64,000 nt of DNA from Candidatus Nanopelagicus abundans. GTDB lineage: Bacteria > Actinomycetota > Actinomycetes > Nanopelagicales > Nanopelagicaceae. A program made the position numbers and the translations under genes. The notes under the pieces are model-generated. The model worked only from the letters and a program-made list of their open reading frames with translations, had not been told where the DNA came from and ran no database searches. The stretch covers positions 372,001 through 436,000 of the forward strand of contig NZ_CP016779.1 in the NCBI RefSeq assembly GCF_002288305.1. The letters are read 5' to 3'. Shown here piece after piece: positions 24,576-32,767 of this stretch (position 1 is its first letter; each line of letters opens with the position of its first letter).

Positions 24576-25079
24576 TTGGCAAAAGCTTATTTTGTAGCTG
24601 GCTTAGCAGGCTCTGGTAAGAGCTATTACTCCAGAAAGATTGCTAAGGAGTTAGAACTTAAGATAATTGATTTTGATGATAATTTTAATGAGTTTATAAA
24701 GGCTCATAAAGATGAGTATGAAGCGCTAGGTAGTGAGAAGTTTTTAGCAAATTATGCCAGTACCCGCTACACAGATTTAATTAATCGCGCAGTACTTGAA
24801 TTAGCTAAAGATATCTCAGTAGTAATTGCTGCGCCTTTTTCAAAGCAGTTGCAAGATCAAACACTTTGGGATGAATTAACTTTGCCAATTAAAAAATTTG
24901 ATTCAAATCCAACTCTTTACTGGGTAGTAATATCAGATGAGCTAAGAAAAAAACGTTTGATAACTCGAGGTGAAATGAGGGATGCTGAGAAGATAAAGAA
25001 AATTGATGAGTACATCAAGTTCTCACCTGCTAAAACGCCGGTAGTTGACCACGTTTTAGTCCAGGGGGATCAAAAGTAA
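24576..25079 (+). CDS. P-loop kinase-like NTPase, small
   Basis: A 167-residue protein with Walker A GLAGSGKSYYSRK at residue 9 and a shikimate/gluconate-kinase-like build: the IIDFDDNF motif near 33 could bind the acceptor, and the lid-type ELRKKRLITRGEMRD lies near 125. TTG start directly after the preceding stop. It may phosphorylate a small molecule or be a regulatory ATPase. Its place between a mutarotase-like protein and a sugar transporter points to a sugar or sugar acid as substrate, but that remains inference. Confidence 0.65.
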   Translation: MAKAYFVAGLAGSGKSYYSRKIAKELELKIIDFDDNFNEFIKAHKDEYEALGSEKFLANYASTRYTDLINRAVLELAKDISVVIAAPFSKQLQDQTLWDELTLPIKKFDSNPTLYWVVISDELRKKRLITRGEMRDAEKIKKIDEYIKFSPAKTPVVDHVLVQGDQK

Positions 25080-25127
25080 CGTTTGGATAAAGATTGCAGT
25101 TTTTAGCCTAAAAATATTGACCGAATT

Positions 25128-25186
25128 AGGCAGTTACTGTTGAATTTGATCGCCCGATAAGCCAAACCCACTACTTACAACTGCCT
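25128..25186. promoter_or_regulatory. 8-bp inverted repeat in front of the ABC operon
   Basis: AGGCAGTT (25128-25135) and AACTGCCT (25179-25186) form a perfect inverted pair, 43 bases apart, in the 128-base gap before the ATPase gene. The spacing between centres is about five helical turns, which would suit a repressor binding both half-sites with DNA looping, or two regulator sites. GAATAT six bases before the ATG at 25208 may be the -10 box. Confidence 0.45.
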
Positions 25187-25207
25187 CAAAGATAGGAATA
25201 TAAATCT

Positions 25208-25966
25208 ATGAGTTATGTGCTTGAGGCGAAAAAAATTATTCGCCACTATGGCCAAGTTGAAGCACTTCGCGGTTGTGATTTTAATGTTAAAGCTGGTGAG
25301 GTAACTGCGTTAATTGGTGACAACGGAGCCGGTAAAAGCACACTGGTTCGAATTCTCTCTGGTACTGAACAACCAGATATGGGCGAAATTATTATTGATG
25401 GCAAGGTGGCAACTTTTAATACACCAGCCGATGCGCGTGAGGCTGGTATTGAAACTGTTTTCCAAGATTTAGCGCTGTGTCCACATTTAAATGCTGTACA
25501 AAATATGTACTTAGGTAGAGAGATCTCTCGTGGCGGATTGCTCGGAAAATTAGGTTTCTTAAATAACAAACAGATGAGTACTGGTAGTGAAGAAGCATTC
25601 CGTGATCTTGGCGCAACTGTTCGATCACTTAAAGCAAGTGTTGGATCTATGTCAGGTGGTCAGAGACAAAGTATTGCTGTTGCTAGATCTGCTGCCTGGG
25701 CAAGTAAAGTTTTATTCTTTGATGAGCCAACTGCAGCGCTGGGTGTTGTGCAGAAGAAAAATGTTTTAAATCTTGTCAGGCGTGTTAGAGATAAAGGTAT
25801 TGGCATCGTATTTATTAGCCACTCAATGCCAGAGGTTTTAGAGATCGCAGATCGTATTCAGGTTATGCGCCACGGCAAGGTAATTGCAGATTACAAATCA
25901 TCTGCCACAAATCTTGAAGAGCTAGTTGGAGCTATGACTGGCCGATTAGATGAGGTGAATAAATAA
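25208..25966 (+). CDS. Sugar ABC transporter ATP-binding protein, FrcA type (single domain)
   Basis: A 252-residue ABC ATPase with Walker A GDNGAGKSTL near residue 37, signature MSGGQRQSIAVARS near 147, Walker B VLFFDEPTAAL near 166 and the switch His in FISHSM near 203. It has only one ATPase domain, like FrcA of the fructose transporter, whereas RbsA, XylG and AraG have two. It shares one base with the permease gene (TAATG). It energises a CUT2-type importer for a monosaccharide or polyol. Confidence 0.92.
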   Translation: MSYVLEAKKIIRHYGQVEALRGCDFNVKAGEVTALIGDNGAGKSTLVRILSGTEQPDMGEIIIDGKVATFNTPADAREAGIETVFQDLALCPHLNAVQNMYLGREISRGGLLGKLGFLNNKQMSTGSEEAFRDLGATVRSLKASVGSMSGGQRQSIAVARSAAWASKVLFFDEPTAALGVVQKKNVLNLVRRVRDKGIGIVFISHSMPEVLEIADRIQVMRHGKVIADYKSSATNLEELVGAMTGRLDEVNK

Positions 25967-27051
25967 TGTCTATTAATGGCAATCCAGTCAGTGATTTTGG
26001 TTTATTAGATGAGCGCCAAAGTTTTTGGCAAAAACTGCGCAAAACTCAAACCGCTCAGATCATGTTGGTTTTGGTAGTAATTACTGCCATATTTAGTCTT
26101 TTAGCACCAGATACATTTTTTACCCTCTTTAACCTTAGAAACATCTTTATCAACATTGCTATGTTTGCCATCTTAGGTATTGGTATGACATTTGTGATTA
26201 TTACCGCTGGTATTGATCTATCTATCGGAAGCATGTTGGTTTTTAGTAGCGTAATTGGTTGTAAGGCAATAGTTGCATCCGGTGGTCAAGGCTGGGGATC
26301 AACCATTGCTGGTTTATTTGCTTGCCTTATCTTAGCTACCCTTTTAGGCGCGATAAATGGTTGGTTAGTTGCAGTTGCTAATGTGCCAGCATTTATTGTG
26401 ACTCTAGGTTCATTTAGTACCGTCTTAGGTCTTGCACAGATAACTACCGGCGGAATTGATCTAAGTGATGCAACTGATGTAATGGTAGATAAAATTGGTT
26501 TTGGTAATGTGATTGGCCAGATTCCTGCCCTTGGTGTGATCGCATTAGTTTGCGTAATTTTCGGTGGTATTTTGTTACACAAAACTAAGTTTGGTCTTAC
26601 AACCTATGCAATTGGTTCAAATATTGAAGGTTGCCGCAGAGTTGGTATCAACGTTAATCGCCACCTAGTTTTGGTTTATGCATTAATGGGTTTTTGTGCT
26701 GGAATAGCAGGATTCTTAAGTCTTGCACTTTATCAACAGACCACAATTGCTGGTCAATCTAATACAGCCCTTACGGTTATCGCAGGTGTGGTAATCGGTG
26801 GAACTAGCCTATTTGGTGGGTATGGTTCCATGTTCGGTACGATGATCGGCTTACTAATACCAATAGTTCTCCAGACTGGCTTCATCATCATCGGCGTTGT
26901 GCCTTTTTGGCAAAATGTTGTGGTTGGAGTCTTTTTGGTTGCAGCTGTATACGTCGACAATGCTCGACGCGCAGCTGCTGAAGGAGGCGGAAGAAGCCTA
27001 AAAAAACGCTCTTCAAAAGAGAGCAACTTAAACGCGAAGGGGAATAAATGA
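25966..27051 (+). CDS. Sugar ABC transporter permease, RbsC/FrcC type
   Basis: A 361-residue permease with eight to ten membrane helices. CUT2 features are FVIITAGIDLSIGSMLVFSS near residue 75 and, near 265, VIAGVVIGGTSLFGGYGSMF. The C-terminus ends in a basic tail (RRAAAEGGGRSLKKRSSKE). It overlaps the ATPase gene by one base and the binding-protein gene by four (ATGA), so the three proteins are coupled. Confidence 0.93.
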   Translation: MSINGNPVSDFGLLDERQSFWQKLRKTQTAQIMLVLVVITAIFSLLAPDTFFTLFNLRNIFINIAMFAILGIGMTFVIITAGIDLSIGSMLVFSSVIGCKAIVASGGQGWGSTIAGLFACLILATLLGAINGWLVAVANVPAFIVTLGSFSTVLGLAQITTGGIDLSDATDVMVDKIGFGNVIGQIPALGVIALVCVIFGGILLHKTKFGLTTYAIGSNIEGCRRVGINVNRHLVLVYALMGFCAGIAGFLSLALYQQTTIAGQSNTALTVIAGVVIGGTSLFGGYGSMFGTMIGLLIPIVLQTGFIIIGVVPFWQNVVVGVFLVAAVYVDNARRAAAEGGGRSLKKRSSKESNLNAKGNK

Positions 27052-28022
27052 AGAAGAATCGCAAGTTAGCTGCGGTTGCTGCAGTATCTGCTGTTGCTCT
27101 TGTTTTCACAGGAGTAGGAGCATCATCTGCTAACGCAGCAGGAGAAAAAATCACGTTCATTCAGGGTGTAGCAGGCGATGCTTTCTACATCACTATGGGT
27201 TGCGGTATTGCTGAGGCAGCTGCTAAAGCTGGCGCAGTAGTTACAACTCAAGGTGGCGCAAAGTGGGATGCAACAGTTCAAAAGCCAGTGCTAGATAGCG
27301 TAATTGCATCAAAGCCACAGGCAATCCTGATTGCAGCTAATGATAAAACAGTTATGCAAAAGCCAATTGAGGCAGCAATTGCAGCCGGAATTAAGGTTGT
27401 TCTAGTTGATACCACAATTGATGATCCATCAACTGCAGTTTCTGAGATTGCATCAGATAACTACGGCGGCGGAAAAGCAGCATTTGATGCTGTTAAGCAA
27501 TTACAACCAAAGGGTGGAAAAGTTCTTGTAGTAAGCACATCTCCTGGAGTTAGCTCTGTAGATGCTCGCGTACTTGGCTTTGCTGATAAGGCAAACGCTG
27601 ACAAGAAGTTCAACTACCTTGGCGTGCAGTACTCAAACAATGAGCCTGCAGTTGCACAACGTATTGTTACTGCAGCACTAGCTAAGAACAGAGATATCGT
27701 TGCAGTATTTGCAACTAACCTATTCTCAGCACAAGGTGTAGCAGCTGGAATCAAGCAAGCTGGTAGAGCTGGCAAGGTTACAGTTGTTGGATTCGATGCA
27801 GGTTCTGATCAGGTTAAGGCGCTTAAGGCTGGAACAGTTCAAGCTCTTATCGCACAACAACCAGGAACAATCGGATCAAAGGGTATTGAAGCAGCTGTAG
27901 CAGCGATCGCAGGAAAAGCTCCTGAGGCAAAGAAGATTGCTACTGGCTTCACAATCTTGACAAAGAAGAATATCGATACTGCTGCTGGTAAGAAGGCACA
28001 GTACCGCGATTCATGCAGCTAA
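27048..28022 (+). CDS. Sugar ABC transporter substrate-binding protein, RbsB/FrcB type
   Basis: A 324-residue protein with a classical signal peptide (KKNRKL, then hydrophobic residues 7-24, cleavage near SANAAG). It has the periplasmic-binding type I fold: ITFIQGVAGDAFYITMGCG at the start of the mature part, AILIAANDKTVMQKPIEAA near 90, and AVFATNLFSAQGVAAGIKQAG near 225. It contains only a few cysteines, one of them near the C-terminus. A strong terminator follows. In other CUT2 systems the last gene is transcribed most stably; here it is also last. Confidence 0.92.
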   Translation: MKKNRKLAAVAAVSAVALVFTGVGASSANAAGEKITFIQGVAGDAFYITMGCGIAEAAAKAGAVVTTQGGAKWDATVQKPVLDSVIASKPQAILIAANDKTVMQKPIEAAIAAGIKVVLVDTTIDDPSTAVSEIASDNYGGGKAAFDAVKQLQPKGGKVLVVSTSPGVSSVDARVLGFADKANADKKFNYLGVQYSNNEPAVAQRIVTAALAKNRDIVAVFATNLFSAQGVAAGIKQAGRAGKVTVVGFDAGSDQVKALKAGTVQALIAQQPGTIGSKGIEAAVAAIAGKAPEAKKIATGFTILTKKNIDTAAGKKAQYRDSCS

Positions 28023-28044
28023 GATTTAATTAACTGCAGAAATT

Positions 28045-28084
28045 AAAGACCTCACCGGTTCTTATGAACTGGTGAGGTCTTTTT
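28045..28084 (+). terminator. Intrinsic terminator after the ABC operon
   Basis: A stem of 17 bp (AAAGACCTCACCGGTTC with GAACTGGTGAGGTCTTT, one G-T pair) with the loop TTAT, followed by TTTT. Confidence 0.9.
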
Positions 28085-28125
28085 AATTGATTTAATTTTA
28101 TTTTACTCGCATTTATTTCATAATA

Positions 28126-28154
28126 TTGACGCAGATGATTTTGATAAATAGAAT
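28126..28154 (+). promoter_or_regulatory. Sigma-A type promoter for the kinase-kinase-aldolase operon
   Basis: TTGACG (28126-28131), 17 bases, TAGAAT (28149-28154). This is close to the consensus of the main sigma factor and lies 27 bases before the PfkB start. It separates the enzymes from the transporter transcript. Confidence 0.7.
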
Positions 28155-28181
28155 TAGTGCAATGAGAGCGATGACATATTC

Positions 28182-29141
28182 ATGTTAATCCTCACTCCTA
28201 ATCCTTGTCTTGATGTAACTCTTTGGGTAAATAGGCTCTCACTAGGCTCAGTTCACCGGGCTAGCAAAAATGAAACAACAGCAGGTGGTAAAGGAATTAA
28301 CGTTGCAAGAGCTAGCGCCTCACTAGGTGCCCCCGGACATTTAATTTTGATGCTGCCAACTGTTCAGGCAGATCTATATAAGCAGCGATTAGAAGCTGAG
28401 AAGATAAAGGTTTCCTATCTAGATATCCCAGGTGAGGTTAGAAAAGCAATAATTATTAATCAAAATGAGGGCACAGAGATCACCGTTGTAAATGGGGCCG
28501 GCCCTGATATCACCGCAAGTGATTGGGATAAATACTGTGACCTAGTTATTAAAAACACCAGTAAAGATGAGCTAGTACTTTTGATGGGAAGTATGCCAAG
28601 TGCATCACCACAGGATGCAATTGAAAAGCTTTCAAAGAAAATACATGCAGTGGGGGCACAATTATTAGTTGACACCGCACCAGCCTCACTTAAATCTAGG
28701 AAATCTGAAATATTAGATTTTATTACCCCAAATCTTGAAGAGGCAGAGGCTTTAATCTCAGGAGATGATGGTTCTTTATTTGTAGTAAATAATGAAAATA
28801 TCGAAGAACGTGCGATGATTGTTGCCCAGAAATTACAAGGCGTAGTTGCAAAGCAGGTATTTATAACAGTTGGTGAGCATGGCTGCGCCTTTAATAATGG
28901 AAGTGAAAAGTGGTTCTTGCCAGCCTTTAAGCTAAATCCCAATCTTTATAAGAGCGCAGTTGGGGCTGGTGATTCATTTGTTGCAGGCCTTGCTAATTAT
29001 CTTAATCAAAACAGCGCAAATATAGATTGGAAAGAGTGCGCAAAATTTGCCATGGCAACCGCTGCTGCCTCATGTGAGAGCTATCTTGCAGGTGGGGTTG
29101 ATAAAGAGCGGGCGCTTTTAATATTGGCAGGTAAATCATGA
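28182..29141 (+). CDS. PfkB-family kinase, 1-phosphofructokinase/tagatose-6-phosphate kinase-like
   Basis: A 319-residue kinase of the FruK/LacC branch of PfkB. It begins LILTPNPCLDVTLWV, as FruK and LacC do (TLNPAxD). The substrate motif GGKGINVARASASLG lies near residue 35 and the catalytic motif VGAGDSFVAGLANYL near 260, with the base Asp. This branch phosphorylates a sugar already carrying one phosphate: fructose 1-phosphate or tagatose 6-phosphate to the 1,6-bisphosphate. With a LacD-like aldolase downstream it fits a ketose-bisphosphate route. It shares four bases (ATGA) with the FGGY kinase. Confidence 0.85.
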   Translation: MLILTPNPCLDVTLWVNRLSLGSVHRASKNETTAGGKGINVARASASLGAPGHLILMLPTVQADLYKQRLEAEKIKVSYLDIPGEVRKAIIINQNEGTEITVVNGAGPDITASDWDKYCDLVIKNTSKDELVLLMGSMPSASPQDAIEKLSKKIHAVGAQLLVDTAPASLKSRKSEILDFITPNLEEAEALISGDDGSLFVVNNENIEERAMIVAQKLQGVVAKQVFITVGEHGCAFNNGSEKWFLPAFKLNPNLYKSAVGAGDSFVAGLANYLNQNSANIDWKECAKFAMATAAASCESYLAGGVDKERALLILAGKS

Positions 29142-30535
29142 GCCAGAGCGTCTATTTTGGCGTAGATCTTGGTACTACTAATACCAAGGTGATCGCAGTA
29201 AAAGAAAGTGGTGAGTTCATTGCATCCGCCAGGCGTGCAACAGATTGGATTGTGTTGCCAAATGGGCGAATCGAGGCAGATGCAGATCTACTCTATAAAA
29301 AAGTTGTTGATTGTATTAATGAATTAGTTACAAGCACCGCTGGGATTCTTGGCCAGTTTAAAGTTGCTGGTATTGGTATTACTGGCATGGCTGAGAGTGG
29401 AGTAATACTAGATAAAGATAATAAAATTTTAAGTCAACCAGTTGCTTGGTTTGATAGTAGGGGTGAGGCTGAGATGAATAGCCTTGGGGAGGAGTTTAGA
29501 AAAGAGTATCAGGCAAAGACTGGCTTGGTATTTAAACCAGAGTCATCTCTTTCATCACTTCTTTCAATGAAGAGTGAAGGCTTTGATTTTAAGCAAAAAG
29601 GAATCGTCTGGCTTAATTTATTAGAGTATGTGGCATTCCTCTTTACTGGGACTAAAGCTACTGAGCCATCCCTTGCCTCCCGCACCGCACTCCTTGACCA
29701 ATCTAATTTAAAGTTTTGGCAGCGGGCTAAGGATCTTTTATCAGTTGATGAATCATTTATTCCAGAGCAGAGATTTTGTGGACAAAGTTGGGGGCCATTA
29801 AATACTAAATCAGTTCCAGATCAATTACAGGGGGCTCAGGTAACTGTTACTGGCCATGATCATTCAGTTGGGGCAATAGGTTCTGGTGCTACTGGAGTTG
29901 ATCAGATATTTAATTCAGCTGGAACTGCTGATGTGATTTATCGAAGCGTGCCGGGCACATTAAGTGATGAACAAAGATTTGCGCTAACTGAGTTAGGTGT
30001 TTCAGCAGGAAGGCATGCTCTGCAAGATGCCACATCACTAATTGGTGGTTCCCGCGGTGGCCTAGTTTTGCGAAGAGCGCTGGATTTATTAGGAGCAAGA
30101 GATGGGCAGAAGTTACTTGAAATTGATAATGCTTGGAGCCCCGCGCATAAATTTAAAGATGTAATTGATATGTCTCAAGGTAAATCGATATCAAATGATA
30201 TAAAAATCGTTCTAACTGGGGATGCTGGCCCAAATGATCTATGGTCAGCCGCCCTTGATTACATGAGCAGTGAGAATAAAAAAATGCTAAATGGAATTTC
30301 AGCAGTTGTCGGTGAGCATAAAACCGCTCTTGGCTCTGGTGGATGGCTAAAATTGCGAAGTGTTCGCGAAATTAAATCTAGTGTCATAGCAAATCTCACC
30401 TTTTCATCAATTGATGAGCCAGGTGCCTTTGGCGCTGCATTTATTGCTTCTTGGACTGCTCAGGGTGGAGATAGTTCATTGGTAGATCATGTAGGTAAGT
30501 TGGTTGCAAAACTAAATTCGGAATACCGGATATAG
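29138..30535 (+). CDS. FGGY family carbohydrate kinase
   Basis: A 465-residue kinase. The N-terminal motif YFGVDLGTTNTKVIAV and GIGITGMAESGVILD near residue 82 show the FGGY/actin-like fold. Near 230 it has TGHDHSVGAIGSGATG, where the Asp is the likely catalytic base, as in xylulose and rhamnulose kinases. The C-terminal part is diverged and short (465 versus about 490). It would phosphorylate a free ketose or polyol brought in by the ABC transporter; the PfkB kinase would then add the second phosphate. Substrate not readable from the sequence. Confidence 0.82.
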   Translation: MSQSVYFGVDLGTTNTKVIAVKESGEFIASARRATDWIVLPNGRIEADADLLYKKVVDCINELVTSTAGILGQFKVAGIGITGMAESGVILDKDNKILSQPVAWFDSRGEAEMNSLGEEFRKEYQAKTGLVFKPESSLSSLLSMKSEGFDFKQKGIVWLNLLEYVAFLFTGTKATEPSLASRTALLDQSNLKFWQRAKDLLSVDESFIPEQRFCGQSWGPLNTKSVPDQLQGAQVTVTGHDHSVGAIGSGATGVDQIFNSAGTADVIYRSVPGTLSDEQRFALTELGVSAGRHALQDATSLIGGSRGGLVLRRALDLLGARDGQKLLEIDNAWSPAHKFKDVIDMSQGKSISNDIKIVLTGDAGPNDLWSAALDYMSSENKKMLNGISAVVGEHKTALGSGGWLKLRSVREIKSSVIANLTFSSIDEPGAFGAAFIASWTAQGGDSSLVDHVGKLVAKLNSEYRI

Positions 30536-30554
30536 CTAAGAGAAACGGAAGAAT

Positions 30555-31475
30555 ATGACAAAGGTAGTAACAAGAGCACTAAATGGCTTATCAAGTATTT
30601 CCAACAGTGAGGGGATTTTCTCAATTGTTGCAATGGATCAACGCAACACATTAAAGAAAATGTTCACAGCAGTTGGTGTTACCGCAACTGATGAAGACAT
30701 GTTCACAGCTAAAATCGCAGTTGCATCCGCTCTTTCTAAGGCAGCATCTGGCATTTTGCTAGATCCAACTTGGGGAGTACCTGCGGTAAATGAGAATGAT
30801 GTTTTGCCTACTACTTGCGGCTTATTAGTTGCAGCCGAAAACCCAGATCGCGGTAACTTTAATGGCGAGCCACGTCCAACAAAAATGATTGGCCAAGATG
30901 CTGCTTGGGTTAAATCACAAGGTGGTCAGGCGGTTAAGGTGCTGGTAAGTATGCACCCAGGACGGCCAATGAAGGCGGGAGAGCCTGATTTAACTAGTGA
31001 AACAGTTGAATTAGTTAGAGCCATCGTTGCAGATTGCAAAGCCCAAGGCATTCCATCTGTAATTGAAAACCTAATATACGCACTTCCTAATGCAGAGCCA
31101 TTAACTGATGAGCAGAAGGAAAACTTAATTGTTGAATCTGCGATTTTACTTAATGAGACAAAGCCTGATCTACTAAAGCTTGAGTTTCCTATGAGTGAGC
31201 GTGGCTGCAAACGCCTTGCTGATTCATTAACTGTGCCATGGGCAGTACTTTCTGCCGGTGTGGCATTTGATCAATTTAAAAAAGTGATCACCATTTCATG
31301 TGATGCAGGGGGCGCCTCTGGTTTCATCGCAGGCCGATCAATCTGGAAAGAGGCAATCGGAATGAATAAGGCTGATCAAGAGAAGTTCTTAAACTCAACT
31401 GCAATCGCTCGCCTGGAAGAGTTAAATGCAACAGTTGTTGGCAGAGCTGTTCCTTGGCAGAAGGCAATTAAATAA
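30555..31475 (+). CDS. Class I aldolase of the LacD/YihT family (tagatose-1,6-bisphosphate aldolase-like)
   Basis: A 306-residue aldolase. It starts with the family motif FSIVAMDQRNTLKKMF near residue 23. The Schiff-base lysine should be the Lys in LLKLEFPMSERG near 205 (KVEMP in YihT). PWAVLSAGV and GASGFIAGRSIWKEA form the phosphate-binding end. LacD splits tagatose 1,6-bisphosphate into DHAP and glyceraldehyde 3-phosphate and also accepts other ketohexose bisphosphates; YihT splits 6-deoxy-6-sulfofructose 1-phosphate. With a PfkB kinase upstream and no sulfo-sugar genes, the bisphosphate reading is preferred. It ends the operon at a terminator. Confidence 0.85.
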   Translation: MTKVVTRALNGLSSISNSEGIFSIVAMDQRNTLKKMFTAVGVTATDEDMFTAKIAVASALSKAASGILLDPTWGVPAVNENDVLPTTCGLLVAAENPDRGNFNGEPRPTKMIGQDAAWVKSQGGQAVKVLVSMHPGRPMKAGEPDLTSETVELVRAIVADCKAQGIPSVIENLIYALPNAEPLTDEQKENLIVESAILLNETKPDLLKLEFPMSERGCKRLADSLTVPWAVLSAGVAFDQFKKVITISCDAGGASGFIAGRSIWKEAIGMNKADQEKFLNSTAIARLEELNATVVGRAVPWQKAIK

Positions 31476-31489
31476 TAAAATAAAGTAAT

Positions 31490-31527
31490 AAAAAATCCGG
31501 CTGATAAATTAATCAGCCGGATTTTTT
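31490..31527. terminator. Bidirectional intrinsic terminator
   Basis: A 16-bp perfect stem, 31490-31505 with 31512-31527 (core ATCCGGCTGAT), with A-run before and T-run after; it ends both the aldolase operon and lexA. Confidence 0.92.
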
Positions 31528-31540
31528 ATTTAAACTTAAA

Positions 31541-32215
31541 TTAAACAGAGCGAAGTACCGCAGTTACCTTACCTAGGATCTGAGCATCATCAGCTGGAAT
31601 TGGCGCATAATCATTATTTGCTGGCAGTAGCCAATAGTGGCCATCTTTTTTAGACCAGGTTTTAACAGTTGCTTCGCCATCAATCATCGCTGCCACGATC
31701 TCACCTTTTTGCGCATCCTTCTGGCTTCTAATAACAACATAATCACCATCACAGATTGCAAGATCAATCATGGAATCACCTTTTACCTGCAACATAAACA
31801 AGTCACCTTTGCCAACAAGTGATTCTGGAAGTGGTAATACTTCTTCAACCTCTTGCTCAGCCAGGATTGGATTACCGGCGGCAATCTTTCCGACCAAAGG
31901 AATTAAGCGAGTCTTACCTTGCGGGGCAGCCTGACCATCTTGACCAGGCAGGGTTATCTCAATGGCCCGTCCTCTGGAGGCATCCCTTCGGATCCAGCTC
32001 TTTTCTTCAAGAATCTGCAGTTGATAGGTGACTGATGCGGTGGAGGATAGGCCGGCCTTCTCGCCTATCTCGCGCATAGAGGGTGGATAGCCCTGGTTCT
32101 CAACTGCGGTTTTGATGACGGATAAAATCTTTAACTGCCTTGGGGTCAGGCCATTGTCATCGGCTGGGCCATCAGGAAGCTCTGAAATCTGCTTTTTACT
32201 CGGGGTTTTAGCCAT
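31541..32215 (-). CDS. lexA: LexA repressor
   Basis: A 224-residue SOS repressor. An N-terminal winged helix domain (LTPRQLKILSVIKTAVENQG, then SMREIGEKAGLSSTASV as recognition helix) is followed by the S24 autoprotease: cleavage site Ala113-Gly114 in KIAAGNP, Ser148 in VKGDSMI and Lys185 in ATVKTWS. The start MAKTPSKK at 32215 is chosen over an in-frame ATG at 32254 that lies within the operator; TACCCT sits six bases upstream of the chosen ATG. A LexA-type box (32249-32260) is where the -35 region would be, so autorepression is expected. It is divergent from the LysM gene, itself behind a perfect box. Confidence 0.96.
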   Translation of the reverse strand: MAKTPSKKQISELPDGPADDNGLTPRQLKILSVIKTAVENQGYPPSMREIGEKAGLSSTASVTYQLQILEEKSWIRRDASRGRAIEITLPGQDGQAAPQGKTRLIPLVGKIAAGNPILAEQEVEEVLPLPESLVGKGDLFMLQVKGDSMIDLAICDGDYVVIRSQKDAQKGEIVAAMIDGEATVKTWSKKDGHYWLLPANNDYAPIPADDAQILGKVTAVLRSV

Positions 32216-32221
32216 ACCTAA

Positions 32222-32260
32222 AGGGTAGCAGGGGAGGAGAAAAAAATCAAACATTTGTTC
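32222..32260 (-). promoter_or_regulatory. lexA promoter with LexA operator
   Basis: On the minus strand, TACCCT (complement of 32222-32227) is six bases before the lexA ATG. A LexA box AAACatttGTTC (32249-32260, one mismatch to GAACnnnnGTTC) covers the -35 region. Confidence 0.7.
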
Positions 32261-32306
32261 GGTTTTAACTAGACAATGTCAGTGGCGTAGTGTTTAATTC
32301 TCTATA

Positions 32307-32318
32307 GAACAGGTGTTC
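32307..32318. promoter_or_regulatory. LexA operator (SOS box) of the LysM gene
   Basis: GAACaggtGTTC is a perfect GAACnnnnGTTC box as used by LexA of Gram-positive bacteria, extended by TA before and GA after. It lies 35 bases before the ATG at 32353, over the likely -10 region (TATAGA). Confidence 0.8.
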
Positions 32319-32352
32319 GAATCCCCTCGAACCCGGTTATCAGGAGAAGAAA

Positions 32353-32655
32353 ATGAAAGCAAGACAGGCCAAGCGATTGGCAAGAACAGGTTTATCAATA
32401 TCGCTATTAGTATTGATTGGCGCTGGTTTTAGCACCATTTCATCAGCTAGTGATAAAAGTAATTCAGCTATTTCAAATAGTGAAAGTAAGTATGTGCAGG
32501 TCGTGGTAACACCAGGTGAGAGCCTTTGGTCAATCGCTGCAATGGTGGCTGGTAACTCCCAGATCCAATCTGTAGTCGCCGATATCGTTGAGGTTAATAA
32601 GCTAAAGAGCGCTGATGTGCCAGCGGGGACAAGGCTGCTAGTTCCTACCTTCTAG
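32353..32655 (+). CDS. LysM-domain membrane protein, SOS-induced division inhibitor candidate (YneA/DivS-like position)
   Basis: A 100-residue protein with a basic N-terminus (MKARQAKRLAR), one hydrophobic segment (about residues 13-33) and a C-terminal LysM domain (about 48-98: VTPGESLWSIAAMVAG up to AGTRLLVPTF). Its ribosome site AGGAGA is 7 bases before the ATG. It is divergent from lexA and has a perfect LexA box. Bacillus YneA has the same build (membrane segment plus LysM), the same place beside lexA, and halts cell division during the SOS response; Corynebacterium DivS and Mycobacterium Rv2719c are comparable. I infer the same job here: delay division while DNA is repaired. Confidence 0.85.
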   Translation: MKARQAKRLARTGLSISLLVLIGAGFSTISSASDKSNSAISNSESKYVQVVVTPGESLWSIAAMVAGNSQIQSVVADIVEVNKLKSADVPAGTRLLVPTF

Positions 32656-32767
32656 AAAGATTGATCAGCTAGCGAAGAACTTCTCTATTTGGCGTGGGCA
32701 AAGTAAAGATTTCACCAAACACGCCGATTCAGGTGCTTTTAAACTCTAAAGGGCGGGTCTATGGTTC

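Noticed and set aside
23514-31475. Sulfoquinovose (sulfo-EMP) pathway, because of the YihT-like aldolase and PfkB kinase
   Set aside because: No sulfoquinovosidase, YihS isomerase, YihU reductase or sulfonate exporter is present, and an FGGY kinase has no place in that route.
32216-32254. Longer LexA start MFDFFLLPCYPLG at 32254
   Set aside because: That ATG overlaps the LexA box itself and has no ribosome site; the extension has no family counterpart and a good -10 box precedes the MAKTPSKK start.
32280-32340. Stretch with GTTCGAATCCC that resembles a tRNA T-loop
   Set aside because: No acceptor stem, D-arm or anticodon arm can be built around it, and the GTTC belongs to the perfect LexA box.
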